Assembly: GCA_031254715.1 (NCBI GenBank)
Contig: JAIRTY010000591.1
Span: 1 to 6,961, forward strand
Reading direction: 5' to 3'
Length of the DNA: 6,961 nucleotides
DNA from: Nocardiopsaceae bacterium
Lineage (GTDB): Bacteria; Actinomycetota; Actinomycetes; Streptosporangiales; Streptosporangiaceae
Below are positions 5,469 through 6,961 of the stretch, one piece after another. Both the position numbers and the translations under genes were made by a program. Within the stretch, counting starts at the first letter, position 1, and the number at the start of each line of letters is the position of its first letter. The notes under the pieces are model-generated. The model saw nothing but the letters and a program-made list of their open reading frames with translations, was not told the DNA's origin and ran no database searches.

Positions 5469-6434
5469 ATGGCGCTCGCCTCGTTCCTCGTCCGCCGGAT
5501 CCTGCTCGGCGTGCTGGTGCTGTGGGTCATCAGCGTGGCGGTCTTCGCGCTGTTCTTCCTCGCTCCGCACGACCCGGCCCGGCTGCTCGCCGGGAAGGAG
5601 GCGACGCCGCAGACCGTCGCCCTGATCACCGCGCGGCTCGGGCTCGACAAGCCGGTGGTCGTCCAGTACGGCGAGTTCGTGGGCCGGCTGGCCCGCGGCA
5701 ACCTCGGCTACTCGTACTACAACTCCGAGCCGGTCACCCACCTGATCGTGTCCAGGCTGCCGGTGAGCGTCTCGCTGGCGGTCGGCGCCGCCGTGCTCTG
5801 GCTGCTGATCGGCATCAGCGCCGGGGTGCTCGCCGCGACCAGGCCGCGGTCGGTCGCCGACCGGCTGGTCACCGCCGGGTCGCTGTTCTTCTACTCGATG
5901 CCGGTGTTCCTGCTCGGCGTGCTGCTGCTGTACTTCCTGTTCTTCCGGCTCTGGACCTCCGGCGTCCACCTGTTCCCCGGCAGCGGCTACGTCTCGCTGC
6001 TGGCCAGCCCGCTGCAGTGGGCCCGCTACCTGTTCCTGCCGTGGCTGACGATCGCGCTCGGGTCCGCCGCCACCTACTCCCGGCTCACCCGGTCCGGCCT
6101 GCTCGACGTGCTCGGCCAGGACTACGTGCGCACGGCGCGGGCCAAGGGGCTGTCCGGCTGGCGGGTGCTGATCGTGCACGCGCTGCGCAGCGCGCTGACC
6201 CCGATCGTCACCCAGGCCGGCATCGACCTGGGGATCATCCTCGGCGGCGTGGTGATCACCGAGAACATCTTCGGCCTGCCCGGCCTCGGGGCGCTGGCCG
6301 TGCAGTCCATCACCACGCAGGACCTGCCCGTGATCATCGGCATCGTGCTGCTGGCCTCGCTCTTCGTTGTGGTCGCCAACATCGTGGTGGACCTGCTGTA
6401 CACGGTGCTCGACCCCCGGGTGCGGGTGCACTGA
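5469..6434 (+). CDS. ABC transporter permease, DppB/OppB-like
   Basis: A 321-residue membrane permease forming the second half of the peptide-type channel. The start MALASFLVRR leads directly into helix 1 (about 9-31), the usual DppB N-terminus. GNLGYSY (77-83) is the conserved segment before helix 2 (about 98-122). Other helices lie near 134-160, 184-203, 246-264 and 286-311. The EAA-like cytoplasmic loop is RTARAKG (221-227), starting just after D218-Y219. ENIFGLPGLG (265-274) and DLLYTVLDPR (308-317) are family signatures. The ATG at 5469 lies seven bases after the DppC-like stop and has no clear Shine-Dalgarno sequence, so re-initiation by the same ribosomes is likely. An in-frame ATG at 5406 would overlap the previous gene and add a tail not seen in the family. 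The next gene is convergent, so the operon ends here without ATPase genes. Confidence 0.93.
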   Translation: MALASFLVRRILLGVLVLWVISVAVFALFFLAPHDPARLLAGKEATPQTVALITARLGLDKPVVVQYGEFVGRLARGNLGYSYYNSEPVTHLIVSRLPVSVSLAVGAAVLWLLIGISAGVLAATRPRSVADRLVTAGSLFFYSMPVFLLGVLLLYFLFFRLWTSGVHLFPGSGYVSLLASPLQWARYLFLPWLTIALGSAATYSRLTRSGLLDVLGQDYVRTARAKGLSGWRVLIVHALRSALTPIVTQAGIDLGIILGGVVITENIFGLPGLGALAVQSITTQDLPVIIGIVLLASLFVVVANIVVDLLYTVLDPRVRVH

Positions 6435-6445
6435 GGGCGCCGGGG

Positions 6446-6468
6446 GCCTGGCGGCTCATCCGCCGGGT
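6446..6468. terminator. Hairpin at the convergent permease/amidohydrolase junction
   Basis: CCTGGCGG (6447-6454) pairs with CCGCCGGG (6460-6467) through eight base pairs, one of them a T-G wobble, around the loop CTCAT. A further G-T wobble at 6446/6468 is possible. The loop contains the amidohydrolase stop codon (TGA on the minus strand, 6458-6456). The stem begins 12 bases after the permease stop, so it could end transcripts from both directions. No T-tract follows on either strand. Confidence 0.4.
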
Positions 6469-6961
6469 GCCACCGGGACGCCGGCCTGGATGACGGTCCG
6501 GTGCTCAGGGCCTGACCACAGCAGTTCCGGCCGCTCGAGCGGGTTGCCGTCCAGCAGCAGCAGGTCGGCGGCGGCGCCCGGCCGGATCCGGCCCAGCTCG
6601 GCGGCGCCCAGCAGGTCAGCGTTGACCGACGTGGCCGACCTGAGCAAGGCGAGCGGGCCCGTCACCTCGCATTGCAGCCGCAGGCCGATGAGCTGGTCGT
6701 CATCCAGCGTGCCGATCAGGTCGGTGCCGAAGCCGATCCTGACGCCCGCGGCCGCGGCGATCTCGATCGCCCGCCTGCCCGCGTCGAGTACCTCGCTGTT
6801 CTTCGCCTGCGATACCGGGGCCAGGCCGAGTGCCCGGCCGCGCCGCTCCATCGCGTCGTAGGCGACCAGCGTCGGCACCAGGAACGCGCCGGCGGCGGCC
6901 ATCGCGGCGGCCGCCGCCTCGTCGATCAGGTTGCCGTGCTCCACGGTGCGGACGCCATTCT
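6456..6961 (-). CDS. Metal-dependent amidohydrolase, C-terminal part (imidazolonepropionase/prolidase-like)
   Basis: The last 167 codons of a minus-strand gene that enters from the right edge. The usual family length is about 400-430 residues, so roughly 40 percent is visible. The fragment opens with NGVRTVEHGNLID, where the histidine of EHG is a metal or active-site ligand of the TIM barrel. It continues with LVPTLVAY and then GFGTD, whose aspartate is the catalytic and metal-binding residue near the end of the barrel. The tail has the usual order of the superfamily: a helix with SATSVNADLLG, then GRIRPGAAADLLLLDGNPLE, the strand that closes the small beta-sandwich. This combination is typical of the imidazolonepropionase-like/Xaa-Pro dipeptidase-like group, cytosolic hydrolases of C-N bonds in cyclic amides or N-acyl and prolyl compounds. 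The HxH motif and the carboxylated lysine lie outside the window. The substrate is not determinable. An in-frame GTG at 6944 is internal, because the conserved GVRT precedes it. Confidence 0.88.
   Translation of the reverse strand, partial: NGVRTVEHGNLIDEAAAAAMAAAGAFLVPTLVAYDAMERRGRALGLAPVSQAKNSEVLDAGRRAIEIAAAAGVRIGFGTDLIGTLDDDQLIGLRLQCEVTGPLALLRSATSVNADLLGAAELGRIRPGAAADLLLLDGNPLERPELLWSGPEHRTVIQAGVPVAPGG

Noticed and set aside
2441..5701. Very long minus-strand open frame (1086 codons) joining the lipoprotein to sequence opposite the permeases
   Set aside because: Only the part from 4216 down resembles a protein family and has a signal peptide and ribosome binding site. The upstream part is Arg/His/Pro/Gly-rich, typical of an antisense frame in GC-rich DNA, and lies opposite well-supported permease genes.
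5391..6431. Minus-strand 346-codon frame antisense to the DppB-like permease
   Set aside because: The translation is dominated by Gln, His, Glu and Arg without motifs. It is the shadow of a membrane protein gene rich in Leu and Val codons.

Overview
The window is very GC-rich, with coding regions strongly biased to G or C at third codon positions. Starts are a mix of ATG and GTG, and long spurious antisense reading frames are common. All protein matches I recognise (an aminopeptidase P of actinobacterial type, family-5 solute-binding lipoprotein, DppB/DppC-type permeases) fit a high-GC actinobacterium. The genus cannot be read from this sequence.

Layout, left to right. Positions 1-69 may hold the first 23 codons of an unidentified minus-strand gene. 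A spacer of about 100 bp separates it from a plus-strand short-chain dehydrogenase/reductase (171-965). That gene converges on a minus-strand pair: a substrate-binding lipoprotein (4216 down to 2441) followed by an M24 aminopeptidase P-like metallopeptidase (2444 down to 1020). The pair shares a 4-bp GTGA stop/start overlap, so it is one operon with probable translational coupling. A 291-bp divergent spacer (4217-4507) then carries a recognisable promoter for the lipoprotein gene, a 10-bp direct repeat with 23-bp period just upstream of it, and a 10-bp perfect palindrome near the start of the next gene. Two plus-strand permease genes follow, DppC-like (4508-5461) then DppB-like (5469-6434). 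The window closes with the C-terminal 167 codons of a minus-strand metal-dependent amidohydrolase (6456 to beyond 6961), converging on the permeases with a 21-bp gap.

Working together: the lipoprotein would capture a peptide-like solute outside the membrane and deliver it to the DppB/DppC channel. The cytosolic M24 enzyme, made from the same message as the lipoprotein, could remove the N-terminal residue before proline from imported peptides. The partial amidohydrolase resembles the imidazolonepropionase-like/prolidase-like branch and may add a second hydrolytic step. No ABC ATPase is present, and the permease operon ends at a convergent gene, so the energising subunits must be encoded elsewhere. 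The substrate assignment is inference from gene neighbourhood. I see no RNA genes, CRISPR arrays, insertion sequences or phage genes. This looks like an ordinary chromosomal transport and catabolism locus with some regulatory detail of interest, not a clearly new system.
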